Assembly (NCBI GenBank): GCA_004353515.1
Contig: SMNZ01000001.1
Location: 868,001 to 932,000 of the forward strand
Reading direction: 5' to 3'
Length of the DNA: 64,000 nucleotides
DNA from: Alteromonadaceae bacterium M269
Lineage (GTDB): Bacteria; Pseudomonadota; Gammaproteobacteria; Enterobacterales; Alteromonadaceae
This document shows, one piece after another, positions 7,879-15,319 of the stretch. Under the pieces are notes generated by a model. That model had not been told where the DNA came from and did no database searches. It saw only the letters and a program-made list of their open reading frames with translations. Numbering within the stretch: position 1 is the first letter of the stretch; each line of letters begins with the position of its first letter. Made by a program: the position numbers and the translations under genes.

Positions 7879-8514
7879 ATGGATATATTTTTTAAACGTC
7901 TAATGAGCATTTTTCAACTCTTTCTAATGATCTTCTTAATCGCCCTTCTTATCAATAATTGGAGCCACATCGACAAATTTTTTGAACGAGTATTACAGAC
8001 ATCAACAACAGTCGCAATTGGAGACTTTGTTTCTGTTTCAAGTGAATCTAGAGGAGCCAGTGAAAGCATTGGTAGTTTGCGAGTTTTCTATAACGTCAGA
8101 AATGGTATACGTATTTCATCTGTTGGGTTCGATGATGCTAAAAGTGGCGCGGAATTTGTTGAACTGCAAGCCACTGAAGCGATTAACCTAAGTCAAGGAT
8201 ATATAGGAGATGATGATGAGATCCTGCATTTTGATGAAAAGGAATTGAATCTAAAACCTAACGAAATTTTACGAATTTATACATATTTGGATAATAAAAA
8301 TCCCAAACTTTTTTTGGAAGAAAAAGAAAATAATCTGGATCGAAAAGTCGTTTTTGCAAGTGTCATTGGGGAAAAAAAACTTAAAGATGGAATATTTAAA
8401 GCTCGGCCTGGTAAAGGTGATAAAATGATAATCCTAGATCATACCCATAAATTGCTTGTAAACGCTGACTATTGGTGGATATCAAAAGCACCTGTAAAAA
8501 CTAAAAAGAGCTAA
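7879..8514 (+). CDS. Membrane-anchored hypothetical protein
   Basis: This 211-residue protein has one N-terminal membrane helix (residues 9-27, IFQLFLMIFLIALLI) followed by a periplasmic-type domain rich in beta strands and acidic residues. AGGAAAT lies upstream of the ATG. Nothing in the domain is recognised. Like the gene at 5456, it is an anchored single-domain protein lying beside repeat B copies. Confidence 0.55.
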   Translation: MDIFFKRLMSIFQLFLMIFLIALLINNWSHIDKFFERVLQTSTTVAIGDFVSVSSESRGASESIGSLRVFYNVRNGIRISSVGFDDAKSGAEFVELQATEAINLSQGYIGDDDEILHFDEKELNLKPNEILRIYTYLDNKNPKLFLEEKENNLDRKVVFASVIGEKKLKDGIFKARPGKGDKMIILDHTHKLLVNADYWWISKAPVKTKKS

Positions 8515-8599
8515 TAAATAGCTTTTAATCAATTCGCAATTCTAAATACGGCTTAAACACCGCCCTGTTTTTCAACTATCCTTTATGAGTGTCATGTCT

Positions 8600-8650
8600 C
8601 GGCCAAGAGCGGACATTAGCTCATTAAAGGAATACGCCCCCTTTTATCGC
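8600..8650 (+). repeat. Repeat family B, full copy
   Basis: CGGCCAAGAGCGGACATT is followed by AGCTCATTAAAGGAATACG and CCCCCTTTTATCGC. This is the most consensus-like copy. The next copy starts only 90 bases downstream. Confidence 0.65.
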
Positions 8651-8740
8651 ATTTTTTGATGGGTTTTGATACACCTGATTTAAGCGTTATCGTGAGTGGC
8701 AGCGAAATGTACAAAGCTGCTTGTTAAATGGGGCAAAAAA

Positions 8741-8788
8741 CGGCCAACAGCGACCTTAACTCATTAAAGGAATACGTCTCCTTTATCG
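8741..8788 (+). repeat. Repeat family B, full copy
   Basis: CGGCCAACAGCGACCTT is followed by AACTCATTAAAGGAATACG and TCTCCTTTATCG. It is in the same orientation as the copy at 8600 and ends beside the stop of the leftward gene at 8792. Confidence 0.65.
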
Positions 8789-8791
8789 TGG

Positions 8792-9178
8792 CTAATGCCC
8801 CCAAGCTAAACTCCATTCTTCTTCGGTTGCCTTAAGTTTGCTTATTATCCTCAGACATCCTAACAACTCGAGATCTTCGCATTTAAAAACCAACAGGTAT
8901 TCTTGCTTAGGCTTCCCTTTCATCGTGTAAAAATAGCATTTCTTGCCTAAATTTTGTTTCAGATTACTGCAGAATTCTAAAGTTGACTGCCTTAATTGTA
9001 TTGCATGCTCAGTTTTGTAGTCTTGCAGGTGTTCAGCTCTTCCTTGATAAACAGAGAGAAGTTCATCACACAACACAGTTTCAGCAGATCGTTCTACTTC
9101 AAAATCCGTGAAATCCGCTAACGCTTCACGGCTACGTAAAAGTTTAGAATTCTTAAGAATTTCAAATATGTCCTGCAT
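8792..9178 (-). CDS. Hypothetical protein
   Basis: This 128-residue soluble protein has a helical N-terminal half (residues 1-75) and a C-terminal half with alternating strands (KKCYFYTMKGKPKQEYLLVF) and a tryptophan-rich end. No signal peptide, membrane helix or known motif is visible. The ribosome binding site is weak. The repeat B copies downstream suggest an accessory gene. Confidence 0.45.
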   Translation of the reverse strand: MQDIFEILKNSKLLRSREALADFTDFEVERSAETVLCDELLSVYQGRAEHLQDYKTEHAIQLRQSTLEFCSNLKQNLGKKCYFYTMKGKPKQEYLLVFKCEDLELLGCLRIISKLKATEEEWSLAWGH

Positions 9179-9486
9179 CAGTTTTTCTATAAGTCATAAC
9201 ACTCTACTTTTCACACCAAGCTAGTTATCATACCTTTAATTAATAGCGTACCGCCTTTCCCCACTGTTTTTCTCGTGAATTTTATTTAATTACTAAGAAT
9301 TATCGTTAATTCCGGCTCCATTAGAAGTTTTATGAGTGTCCGCTATTCATGGTTTTAGAATGATGTTTAACAATCGTGGCTGTCTCTAAATGGCACAAAG
9401 CTGTCATTGACGTATGACTGCTATCGGCCAAAAGCGGACTTTCAAGTTAATTTCTGCCTATAAGAAAAAACTCACTAGTAGTAGCT
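9179..9486. other. Intergenic region with repeat B left half
   Basis: There is no gene. The notable content is one left-half copy of repeat B at 9415-9442, lying about 45 bases beyond the 3' end of the ABC-type ATPase gene. The rest is AT-rich without a clear terminator. Confidence 0.4.
9415..9442 (+). repeat. Repeat family B left half, downstream border of the ABC-3C genes
   Basis: TGACTGCTATCGGCCA followed by AAAGCGGACTTT. It matches, in about 23 of 28 positions, the reverse complement of 12107-12134 on the other side of the three-gene system. The two copies form an inverted pair about 2.7 kb apart. Confidence 0.55.
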
Positions 9487-11094
9487 CTACTTCCTCCAAT
9501 CTTTTATGAAGAGAACTTGGTTATCAGAAAGTTCTACCACTTTGTTTTCGAGCAATAGACTCTCAGCTTCTTTTCCATACTTCTGAATTTCATCTATTGA
9601 TATAAAACTTTGTTTACCAAGAGAAATGTATAACTTTACTAGCTCGGCTACAGCATTGTTCTCAACGTTTTTATATAAAACAGAATCATGAATAAGAATA
9701 GGTAGCTCTGTAGTTTCTAAAGCCGACAGATCAAACAAAATTAAGTTTGAGTAAGCTTTTCCGGTTCCAGTATCCTCGACGGCTGTGTATGTATAGCTAT
9801 TTTGAGACAGCGACAGAATCGGGCTTCTACGAACTTCACTATATACCTTACTAACATACTGTCTTGTTTTATCATTAATTATATCTTCAGTGATTTTTAA
9901 AACCCTTGCCTTCTCTTGCGCCAAAGACTCCTTGATTTCTTTTAGCTCATCTTTAACTTTATCATCAGTTTCGAAATAGCGTATTTCAGCGGTAGCTGAG
10001 CTATATGTGTTTGCAAGATCATGAACGCGGTCAACAATTATTTCAGGGTTATCTATATTTGAAAACACTGAGTTTAAACGTGTGTCAAGTTCATCAATTG
10101 CAGAATTTAAATCATCTAAAGACTCTGAAAGCTCTTTTTCACTTTCCCTCAGTTCACTCTTCAGTATTGTGGTAATCTTCGAGTGGAACTCTTCGACATT
10201 AGCCACCCTATCAGCATCTACGTCAGGAAAAAACCTTATCAATCCCGAGAAGGTTTTGCTCTTTATATGCTTATTCTGACTCAAATCATCCCTAACGCGC
10301 TTTAACCTTGATTCTATTTTAGCTCTTTCTTTCAATAGAGAATCTTTCTTTGCCTTCAACTCAGAGACTTCACGATTAACAATTTCACCAATGCTAACCG
10401 CATAACGTGCGAGATTTTTCTTTATATCTTTAATTTCTTCATCAATTTTAGCGACTTTAAGAATATTCTCTTTGTATTTAGTCTTAGTAATTTTGGGTAT
10501 TAAATCTTGCTTATATGCCTTATTTATTGTCGTCTTTTCATCTGAAAGTGATTTCATTCTACTAGACAGCAGTTTTATTAATTTATATCGATCATATAGC
10601 TTGAGAAGGTTATCGACGCACTCGACAGATTTTTGATTTTTAAAACCATGAAGAGGCTGCTTAACATCCAAATTATCTTTACCCCATATCCTAGAGAAAA
10701 GAGAAACTGTTGACCTAAAAGTAAGGTCTAAATGGTCAAGCTTGTAAGCTGATTTAAGAAACGTTCGGTACTCATCAATTGATATAGGCTCTAACTCTTC
10801 ATACTTTCTGTTGCACTTGTAAATCAAATCCTGCTTATATGTACCGCGCCTAAAATAGTAGAGGTTGTTACCAAAATTGAATTGGAAAAAATAATCGTGC
10901 TCTCCAAGCTCTTCAACAATATCACTGTTATGTTCGAGTAAGCTATTTCCGCCGAAAACAAAATCAATGATCATTAAGGCTGAAGATTTACCAATAGAAT
11001 TGGTTGCTTTTTCATCACCAATTACAACATTCAGTCCCTCACGAAAAGAAATCACCTTTTCACTAAATTTTTCACAGCGGATTTCAACCAACAT
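9487..11094 (-). CDS. ABC-3C system ABC/SMC-like ATPase (DUF2326/YydD type)
   Basis: I read this as the ATPase of an ABC three-component conflict system. The start is ATG 11094 (MLVEIRCEKF, 535 residues) with AAGGA ten bases upstream; ATG 11115 is an alternative. An atypical Walker A, GDEKATNSIGKSS, lies at residues 26-38. A long charged coiled coil covers about residues 170-420. The C-terminal lobe contains DTGTGKAYSNLILFDL and then LPILIHDSVLYKNVE, the signature and Walker B-like region of the DUF2326 group. The gene overlaps the preceding small gene by 11 bp. The role as a sensor ATPase controlling the HNH effector is inference from the family. Confidence 0.85.
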   Translation of the reverse strand: MLVEIRCEKFSEKVISFREGLNVVIGDEKATNSIGKSSALMIIDFVFGGNSLLEHNSDIVEELGEHDYFFQFNFGNNLYYFRRGTYKQDLIYKCNRKYEELEPISIDEYRTFLKSAYKLDHLDLTFRSTVSLFSRIWGKDNLDVKQPLHGFKNQKSVECVDNLLKLYDRYKLIKLLSSRMKSLSDEKTTINKAYKQDLIPKITKTKYKENILKVAKIDEEIKDIKKNLARYAVSIGEIVNREVSELKAKKDSLLKERAKIESRLKRVRDDLSQNKHIKSKTFSGLIRFFPDVDADRVANVEEFHSKITTILKSELRESEKELSESLDDLNSAIDELDTRLNSVFSNIDNPEIIVDRVHDLANTYSSATAEIRYFETDDKVKDELKEIKESLAQEKARVLKITEDIINDKTRQYVSKVYSEVRRSPILSLSQNSYTYTAVEDTGTGKAYSNLILFDLSALETTELPILIHDSVLYKNVENNAVAELVKLYISLGKQSFISIDEIQKYGKEAESLLLENKVVELSDNQVLFIKDWRK

Positions 11095-11305
11095 ATTTAA
11101 TAATTCCTTTTTCATCCATTTCTACTCTTCCAATAACAAAGAGAACATCTAATGCAAGAACAAACTCTCCAATATCTATGAATTTTCTTAATCTCATATC
11201 CAGAAGCTCAGGCAAGCTTATCTCGTCAACCCCTTCCACTATAATGTGACTCAACTTACCCAATATAGACTTATCTAAAGGTGTGAATTTATTCGGAACA
11301 ATCAT
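11084..11305 (-). CDS. ABC-3C system small middle component
   Basis: This 73-residue protein begins MIVPNKFTPLDKSILGKL and continues with an all-helical, leucine-rich body (LPELLDMRLRKFIDIGEFVLALDVLF) ending GRVEMDEKGIIKYVG. A short protein with an N-terminal PNKF..L..SILGKL and a C-terminal winged-helix-like fold fits the middle components (MC6-like) of ABC-3C systems. ATG 11305 shares its A with the TGA of the HNH gene (TGATG), so it is translationally coupled; a TTG at 11308 is less likely. It probably bridges the effector C-terminal domain and the ATPase, which is inference from family descriptions. Confidence 0.75.
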   Translation of the reverse strand: MIVPNKFTPLDKSILGKLSHIIVEGVDEISLPELLDMRLRKFIDIGEFVLALDVLFVIGRVEMDEKGIIKYVG

Positions 11306-12063
11306 CAAAAGACCTCACAATTTTGAACAAAGAATGAGGCCATAATTTCAGAGGCATCCATCGTTTTTGGTTTTGTTTTAGCATTAATCCAAGCAACGAT
11401 ATTTTCGTAAATCTCTTGCTGATCTAATCCTAATCGTTTTTGTTTTAAGTAATATGTCTTAACTTGAAGGGATATCGTTTCAGAAAGGTCTGCTTCTGAC
11501 TGATCGAGAATGGAGAACTTTTCCTTAATAAATACGTAATAATCTCTAACTTGAGTTTTTATTTTTCTATGTGTTGGCCTAGTGATAGTTTCGTCCAACT
11601 TTTCATCAACAGTTTTTGGTGTAAACTCTAAATCTGACTCAATATCTATATTAGGGTCACTATATAAGGCATCTATAACGATGCCCAGCTCAGCCTCTAT
11701 AGAATATCTGCTCCATATTTCCTCTTGATTACTCCTTGCAATCAACTTCTTTTTGATAGAAAAAAGGTTTCTATACTCTTCAATAGTTCTCGGCTTATCA
11801 AACTTCCCATGGCAACCCTTACAAAGAGGAATTACATTATTCTCGTGATTAACATCTTCAGATAACCTCTTCTCATTTTTAAGCAACTCCTTCTCTTCAG
11901 GCTTTGGATTCAAAGGATAAATATGTGCAATTTCATAATTCTTATAAGTTCGAGAATTCTTCTTATAAAAAAGAGGAGCAGAACACAAAGGACATACCCT
12001 GTCTACTTGTGTAACTAATGCCGTTTGCTGAGCTGTAGTATAATTAATTCTGTCTTTACTCAT
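11305..12063 (-). CDS. HNH endonuclease with ABC-3C C-terminal domain (effector)
   Basis: The likely effector is 252 residues from ATG 12063, which has AAGGAA ten bases upstream. A longer frame from 12138 reads through repeat B and gives MVTAFDPKRTL, which looks spurious. The N-terminal HNH nuclease has a zinc-type CPLC (C24, C27), catalytic YEIAHIYP with H47, ENNVIPLCKGCH with N75/N76, C81, C84 and H85. The C-terminal 80 residues end SEIMASFFVQNCEVF, the hallmark tail of the ABC-3C C-terminal domain that docks effectors to the middle component. It leads a three-gene operon. Nuclease activity on DNA is expected from the motif but not shown. Confidence 0.85.
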   Translation of the reverse strand: MSKDRINYTTAQQTALVTQVDRVCPLCSAPLFYKKNSRTYKNYEIAHIYPLNPKPEEKELLKNEKRLSEDVNHENNVIPLCKGCHGKFDKPRTIEEYRNLFSIKKKLIARSNQEEIWSRYSIEAELGIVIDALYSDPNIDIESDLEFTPKTVDEKLDETITRPTHRKIKTQVRDYYVFIKEKFSILDQSEADLSETISLQVKTYYLKQKRLGLDQQEIYENIVAWINAKTKPKTMDASEIMASFFVQNCEVF

Positions 12064-12106
12064 AAACTGAGCATTCCTTAGCCTTAAATAGATACATATT
12101 GTCTTT

Positions 12107-12134
12107 AATGTCCGCTTCGGGTCGAAAGCAGTCA
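12107..12134 (-). repeat. Repeat family B left half, upstream border of the ABC-3C genes
   Basis: Read on the minus strand it is TGACTGCTTTCGACCC followed by GAAGCGGACATT. It lies just upstream of the HNH gene and inverted relative to the copy at 9415-9442. It also lies four bases from the stop of the small ORF at 12139. Confidence 0.55.
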
Positions 12135-12138
12135 CCAT

Positions 12139-12318
12139 TTAAAGCGCCCTTTGATCCTTCACAACCTCTATCGTCATATAACAGCGCGTCATCTTGGAGA
12201 AATTAGGATGGAGTAAAGTCTTAGCTTCTGCTTGGCAGTTATCGTGGTTCTCTGCCTTGTTGGCGTAAGACATGATGTGAGCCGTTAGTAGGCGAGACAC
12301 CAATACTTTTTTAAACAT
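12139..12318 (-). CDS. Short ORF of 59 residues, unknown
   Basis: A frame from ATG 12318 to TAA 12139 encodes a 59-residue protein beginning MFKKVLVSRLLTAHIMSYAN, with a mildly hydrophobic N-terminus. Two cysteines lie in NCQAEAKTLL and MTRCYMTIEVV. An AAAGGA abuts the ATG, which is closer than usual. The composition looks protein-like rather than random. It could be a small exported protein and first gene of the ABC-3C transcript, or a chance frame. Confidence 0.35.
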   Translation of the reverse strand: MFKKVLVSRLLTAHIMSYANKAENHDNCQAEAKTLLHPNFSKMTRCYMTIEVVKDQRAL

Positions 12319-12609
12319 TCCTTTCTTTCTATTTATTTTCTAAAAGCACGAGCAGTACTTCTTTATGTCCAATTTTGATGACTAATACTTGTCATAAAAC
12401 GAGGTTGTTGGTATTTCAACGCACTCTTTTAGTGCAGAAAAATACTACCCACCTGCCCTTATGTCAATTTTATTACACATTATGAGTTTGTCGGATTGCG
12501 GGTTGTTCGTTACTAAAATCTGCTCCTACAGGTTGATGAAATAAAATCATCATTTATCGGCGATTTTTTGCTATGTTGCTGTTAGCCTATTAAAACTTAG
12601 GAAAGAAAC
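12319..12609. other. Intergenic region, divergent promoters expected
   Basis: About 290 bases without a gene separate the leftward small ORF and HNH gene from the rightward NTF2-like gene. The 12-mer TGCTCCTACAGG at 12521-12532 recurs at 25564-25575 and resembles the core of REP-type elements. AGGA lies eight bases before the ATG at 12610. Confidence 0.35.
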
Positions 12610-12960
12610 ATGAAGATGCATCCAGCGGTAAGCCAATGGTTTGAATGTTGGAATAGCGGAGACACGGACAATCTTCCAATTACCGATGATTTCAAACACA
12701 CCAGTCCTTTTGGTGTTTTAGAAACCAAACAGCGCTATATGGATATTGTGAATATGAATAAAAAGGATTTTCTGGGTAATAAGCTCACAATTTTAAAGTC
12801 GATTCATGATGAAAATGCTGTCTGTGTTCAATTCCATCAACAGAATGAAAACACGGGGTTAGAAATGACGGTTTGTGAGTGGTATGAATTCGATGGCTCG
12901 TTGATTAAAGAAATACGCTCTTTTTACAATGTCGGCAATGCGGAAATTAAAGGGAGCTGA
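12610..12960 (+). CDS. NTF2-like / SnoaL-type domain protein
   Basis: This single-domain protein of 116 residues begins with a helix (HPAVSQWFECWNSGD), then DDFKHTSPFGVLETKQRYMDIV. Beta strands follow, with VCVQFHQQNENTGLEMTVCEWYEFDGSLIKEIRSFYN at the end. This is the usual order of the NTF2/SnoaL cone fold, where small molecules bind in the pocket. The catalytic role cannot be told from the sequence. AGGA precedes the ATG at good spacing. The next gene starts four bases after the stop, so the two are probably co-transcribed. Confidence 0.7.
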   Translation: MKMHPAVSQWFECWNSGDTDNLPITDDFKHTSPFGVLETKQRYMDIVNMNKKDFLGNKLTILKSIHDENAVCVQFHQQNENTGLEMTVCEWYEFDGSLIKEIRSFYNVGNAEIKGS

Positions 12961-12964
12961 TTAT

Positions 12965-14059
12965 ATGATCACTAAAAACATATCCTTTGCTGGTTACAGT
13001 AAATCACTTTCTATCCTGAAAACCTTAACAAGGTTCAAGCTGTTATTGGCTTTGATGGTGTTTCCCTATACCACTTTAGCAGCTCAAGATAATCAGCCCT
13101 ATGGCAATCGCATCGCGTCCCTACCCTTGGATGTCTCTCGTATTGTTGCAGCGAAGGATGCACCTAATGATAAGGGTGCGCTAGGCAGAAATAAAAGAGA
13201 TTACTTTCATGTTCGTTTTCAGGTTGGGATGCACAACCTTGTTCACTACGGCATTGCGGCTAAAGATCCACGTGCGATAGAGCTCTTCGTTAAAGCTGCG
13301 GAATATGCTTTTGAGCAACAGTTAGATACGGGTGACTTTATATTAGTTGTCCCCCGATCGCTGCAAGGTAAAAACGCGCCGACATACTCTGATAGAGTCA
13401 GTGGAGCAGCTTTCTTTATGTCGTCTTTGGGTTCTGGTTGGTATGCGTTAGAAACCAGCGAATGGGCTCAGAGTTCAGCTGAAACCAAGCCTCTGATGAG
13501 CCGATTAGCACAGTTAAAACCTAAGGCCCGTTTAACACTGGATTACTTGACGACAAATCAGCAGGACTTAATGAAAGCTGACCGAAAAGCCCCTAACCGC
13601 TTGCTGTTTGATGGGTTGGCGTTTTACTCCTTTGGTAAGATTCTTGAAGATCAAAAATTGATTGATACAGCCTCCACCTTTATTTCGGCGGCAACTGCTC
13701 AGGTTCATTCAGACGGTTACTTTATTGAAAATGATGGCTTTGATTCGAGTTATAACGGTGTTGCAAGTGCCCTTGCCTTGCGTCTGCGTTTGATGGGTTA
13801 TGAGTCAGATCGTATTCCAGAATCCAGCACTAGTTCTATCAATTGGCAAATCACTCGCCTTTTACCCACTGGTGAGATCTCTAAAGAGGGAAATACCCGA
13901 GTAAAAGGCAATGGTGAAGGAGAAGCTTTTCTTGGTCGCACAAAAGACGTCGATGTTGGGCATACGGTAGAAGCCCTGCTCTACGCTGCTCTGTATGAAG
14001 ATAACAACAGCAGCGTCGATATTGCCAAGAAAGTTTTGTCTTTCTACCTCAACCAGTAA
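12965..14059 (+). CDS. Exported protein with probable helical-toroid domain
   Basis: From ATG 12965, with GGGAG at good distance, the protein has 364 residues; a longer frame from 12929 overlaps the previous gene and is less likely. A signal peptide is seen (FKLLLALMVFPYTTLAA, cut before QD). The mature part is helical, with repeated aromatic-alanine helices such as RLLFDGLAFYSFGKILED, DGYFIENDGFDSSYNGVA and DVGHTVEALLYAALYED. This resembles alpha/alpha-toroid proteins such as polysaccharide-processing enzymes, but I see no proven catalytic motif. It converges on the catalase-fold gene with a gap of only two bases. Confidence 0.6.
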   Translation: MITKNISFAGYSKSLSILKTLTRFKLLLALMVFPYTTLAAQDNQPYGNRIASLPLDVSRIVAAKDAPNDKGALGRNKRDYFHVRFQVGMHNLVHYGIAAKDPRAIELFVKAAEYAFEQQLDTGDFILVVPRSLQGKNAPTYSDRVSGAAFFMSSLGSGWYALETSEWAQSSAETKPLMSRLAQLKPKARLTLDYLTTNQQDLMKADRKAPNRLLFDGLAFYSFGKILEDQKLIDTASTFISAATAQVHSDGYFIENDGFDSSYNGVASALALRLRLMGYESDRIPESSTSSINWQITRLLPTGEISKEGNTRVKGNGEGEAFLGRTKDVDVGHTVEALLYAALYEDNNSSVDIAKKVLSFYLNQ

Positions 14060-14061
14060 AG

Positions 14062-15318
14062 CTAATACGTAGAATCTTCCGCGGTGGTTGATGACTTATC
14101 AATAGGTCGCCACTGCGGATCAAAGGTCATGGGTAATGGCCATTGAGATTTTGCCTCATGAAAGTATTGCTTTAGATCACAAGACTCACCATTTTTAAAA
14201 CACCAACTGTTTGGCTCTTCTCGTCTGGCTTCATTTCTTTCATGACGGTAAACCGAGACTGCGTTGTAAACCAGTCGCCTTGCTCTGTTTAAGCTCCCAA
14301 TAGGTTCCCATTCGCCGACACCATGCCACGGATTCATGGATAGATTCTCGCAGAAATTTTGTTGCTCCTGACTGGTAAAACTCTGAGGCGGAATATTCAC
14401 TCGTGCAATAGGAACAAAAGGCGAATCCTTTTCCTTCCAGATTACGCTAGCATCGTCAATCGGCATATGCGCGCCAGCGACTTTTTCTTGAACCATAAAA
14501 TCGAAACAAGCACCGTTCGTTGAGAGTTGTTCCTCCATTACCTCAGTTAAATAATCCTGATTAGATTTATCAACGTTTTGTGGAGATGTCATCCCTGGGC
14601 AAGCTTTAGTTGAGAACTTAAGTTCAGTGCCCCCTAAACTGTATGGCAACATTGAGAAGTATTGCGGCTGTAGCGGTGAATCAATCTTTCCTGATACCGT
14701 TTGTATAGCGCGATAAAGCAGTTTTGGGTGCAATCTAGGTGGAAACAGGCTGATAAACCATTTTGTGCGCTGCAACTTGGACAAGTAGTACATGTCTTCA
14801 ACGTAATCGTAGACGTTACGATTAAAGAACGCGGGCGTGTTCGTCATTATAAAGTCTTGAGTTTTAGCGCCTTTCAACTCCAGTGCAATCTTGTCTCCTT
14901 CAACGCCCATAACTTTGATTGCCATGCCACGGGCATCAGGCTTACTGTCTGCCTGAACAACCATATCGCCGTTTGAAAACCGTATCCACGCTTCGTATTC
15001 TTTCGCAGGTTCAGAAAATATACTGTGTTGTAGATGTTCAGGGATATCGCCATTTACCGAGAAGGTCGCTCGTACACAGCCTGTTGCTTTTGCATGCGCA
15101 TCGCGGCGATAAGGTAAGCCGTTTTGCGTTTCCGCTATGCGTGATATCTCTCGACCGAACTCAATCGCCTGTTTGATAGCCTGTTGTTCTTGCTCACTAA
15201 TGTTCATACCAAGCAACGGCAATTCAATATCTTCTTTGCTTTCGTATGGTTGTGCGCTCACGCCTGCACAAGATAATAGAGCCGCTCCTACTAAGAGGAA
15301 TGTTCTGCACTTTTTCAT
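14062..15318 (-). CDS. Catalase-fold haem protein, exported
   Basis: This is a 418-residue catalase-family protein from ATG 15318, with GGGAGG upstream; the frame open to 15405 runs into the previous gene. A signal peptide ends SCAGVSA. The haem-pocket residues are visible: distal histidine H75 in RDAHAKATGC, N160 in DFIMTNTPAFF, and proximal tyrosine Y351 in RARRLVYNAVSVYRHERN. It is shorter than true catalases, and its WHGVGEWEPIGSLNRARR block places it with the catalase-like (y4iL-type) subgroup. Members of the wider catalase-related group can act on fatty-acid hydroperoxides. It is the third gene of a lipase, di-heme, catalase-fold operon and starts one base after the di-heme stop. Confidence 0.85.
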   Translation of the reverse strand: MKKCRTFLLVGAALLSCAGVSAQPYESKEDIELPLLGMNISEQEQQAIKQAIEFGREISRIAETQNGLPYRRDAHAKATGCVRATFSVNGDIPEHLQHSIFSEPAKEYEAWIRFSNGDMVVQADSKPDARGMAIKVMGVEGDKIALELKGAKTQDFIMTNTPAFFNRNVYDYVEDMYYLSKLQRTKWFISLFPPRLHPKLLYRAIQTVSGKIDSPLQPQYFSMLPYSLGGTELKFSTKACPGMTSPQNVDKSNQDYLTEVMEEQLSTNGACFDFMVQEKVAGAHMPIDDASVIWKEKDSPFVPIARVNIPPQSFTSQEQQNFCENLSMNPWHGVGEWEPIGSLNRARRLVYNAVSVYRHERNEARREEPNSWCFKNGESCDLKQYFHEAKSQWPLPMTFDPQWRPIDKSSTTAEDSTY

Positions 15319-15319
15319 C

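Noticed and set aside
7211-8788. CRISPR array
   Set aside because: Repeat B copies are imperfect, unevenly spaced and separated by whole genes; there are no cas genes.
12064-12138. Longer HNH protein starting at 12138
   Set aside because: The extra 25 residues are encoded by the dispersed repeat, and ATG 12063 has a good ribosome binding site.
12902-12932. Repeat B copy inside the NTF2-like gene
   Set aside because: GATTAAAGAAATACGCTC resembles the repeat, but it encodes a normal part of the protein and lacks the flanking blocks; a chance similarity is simpler.
14062-15318. Ordinary hydrogen peroxide catalase
   Set aside because: It is short, exported and of the catalase-like subgroup; haem-pocket residues are present but the operon suggests another substrate.
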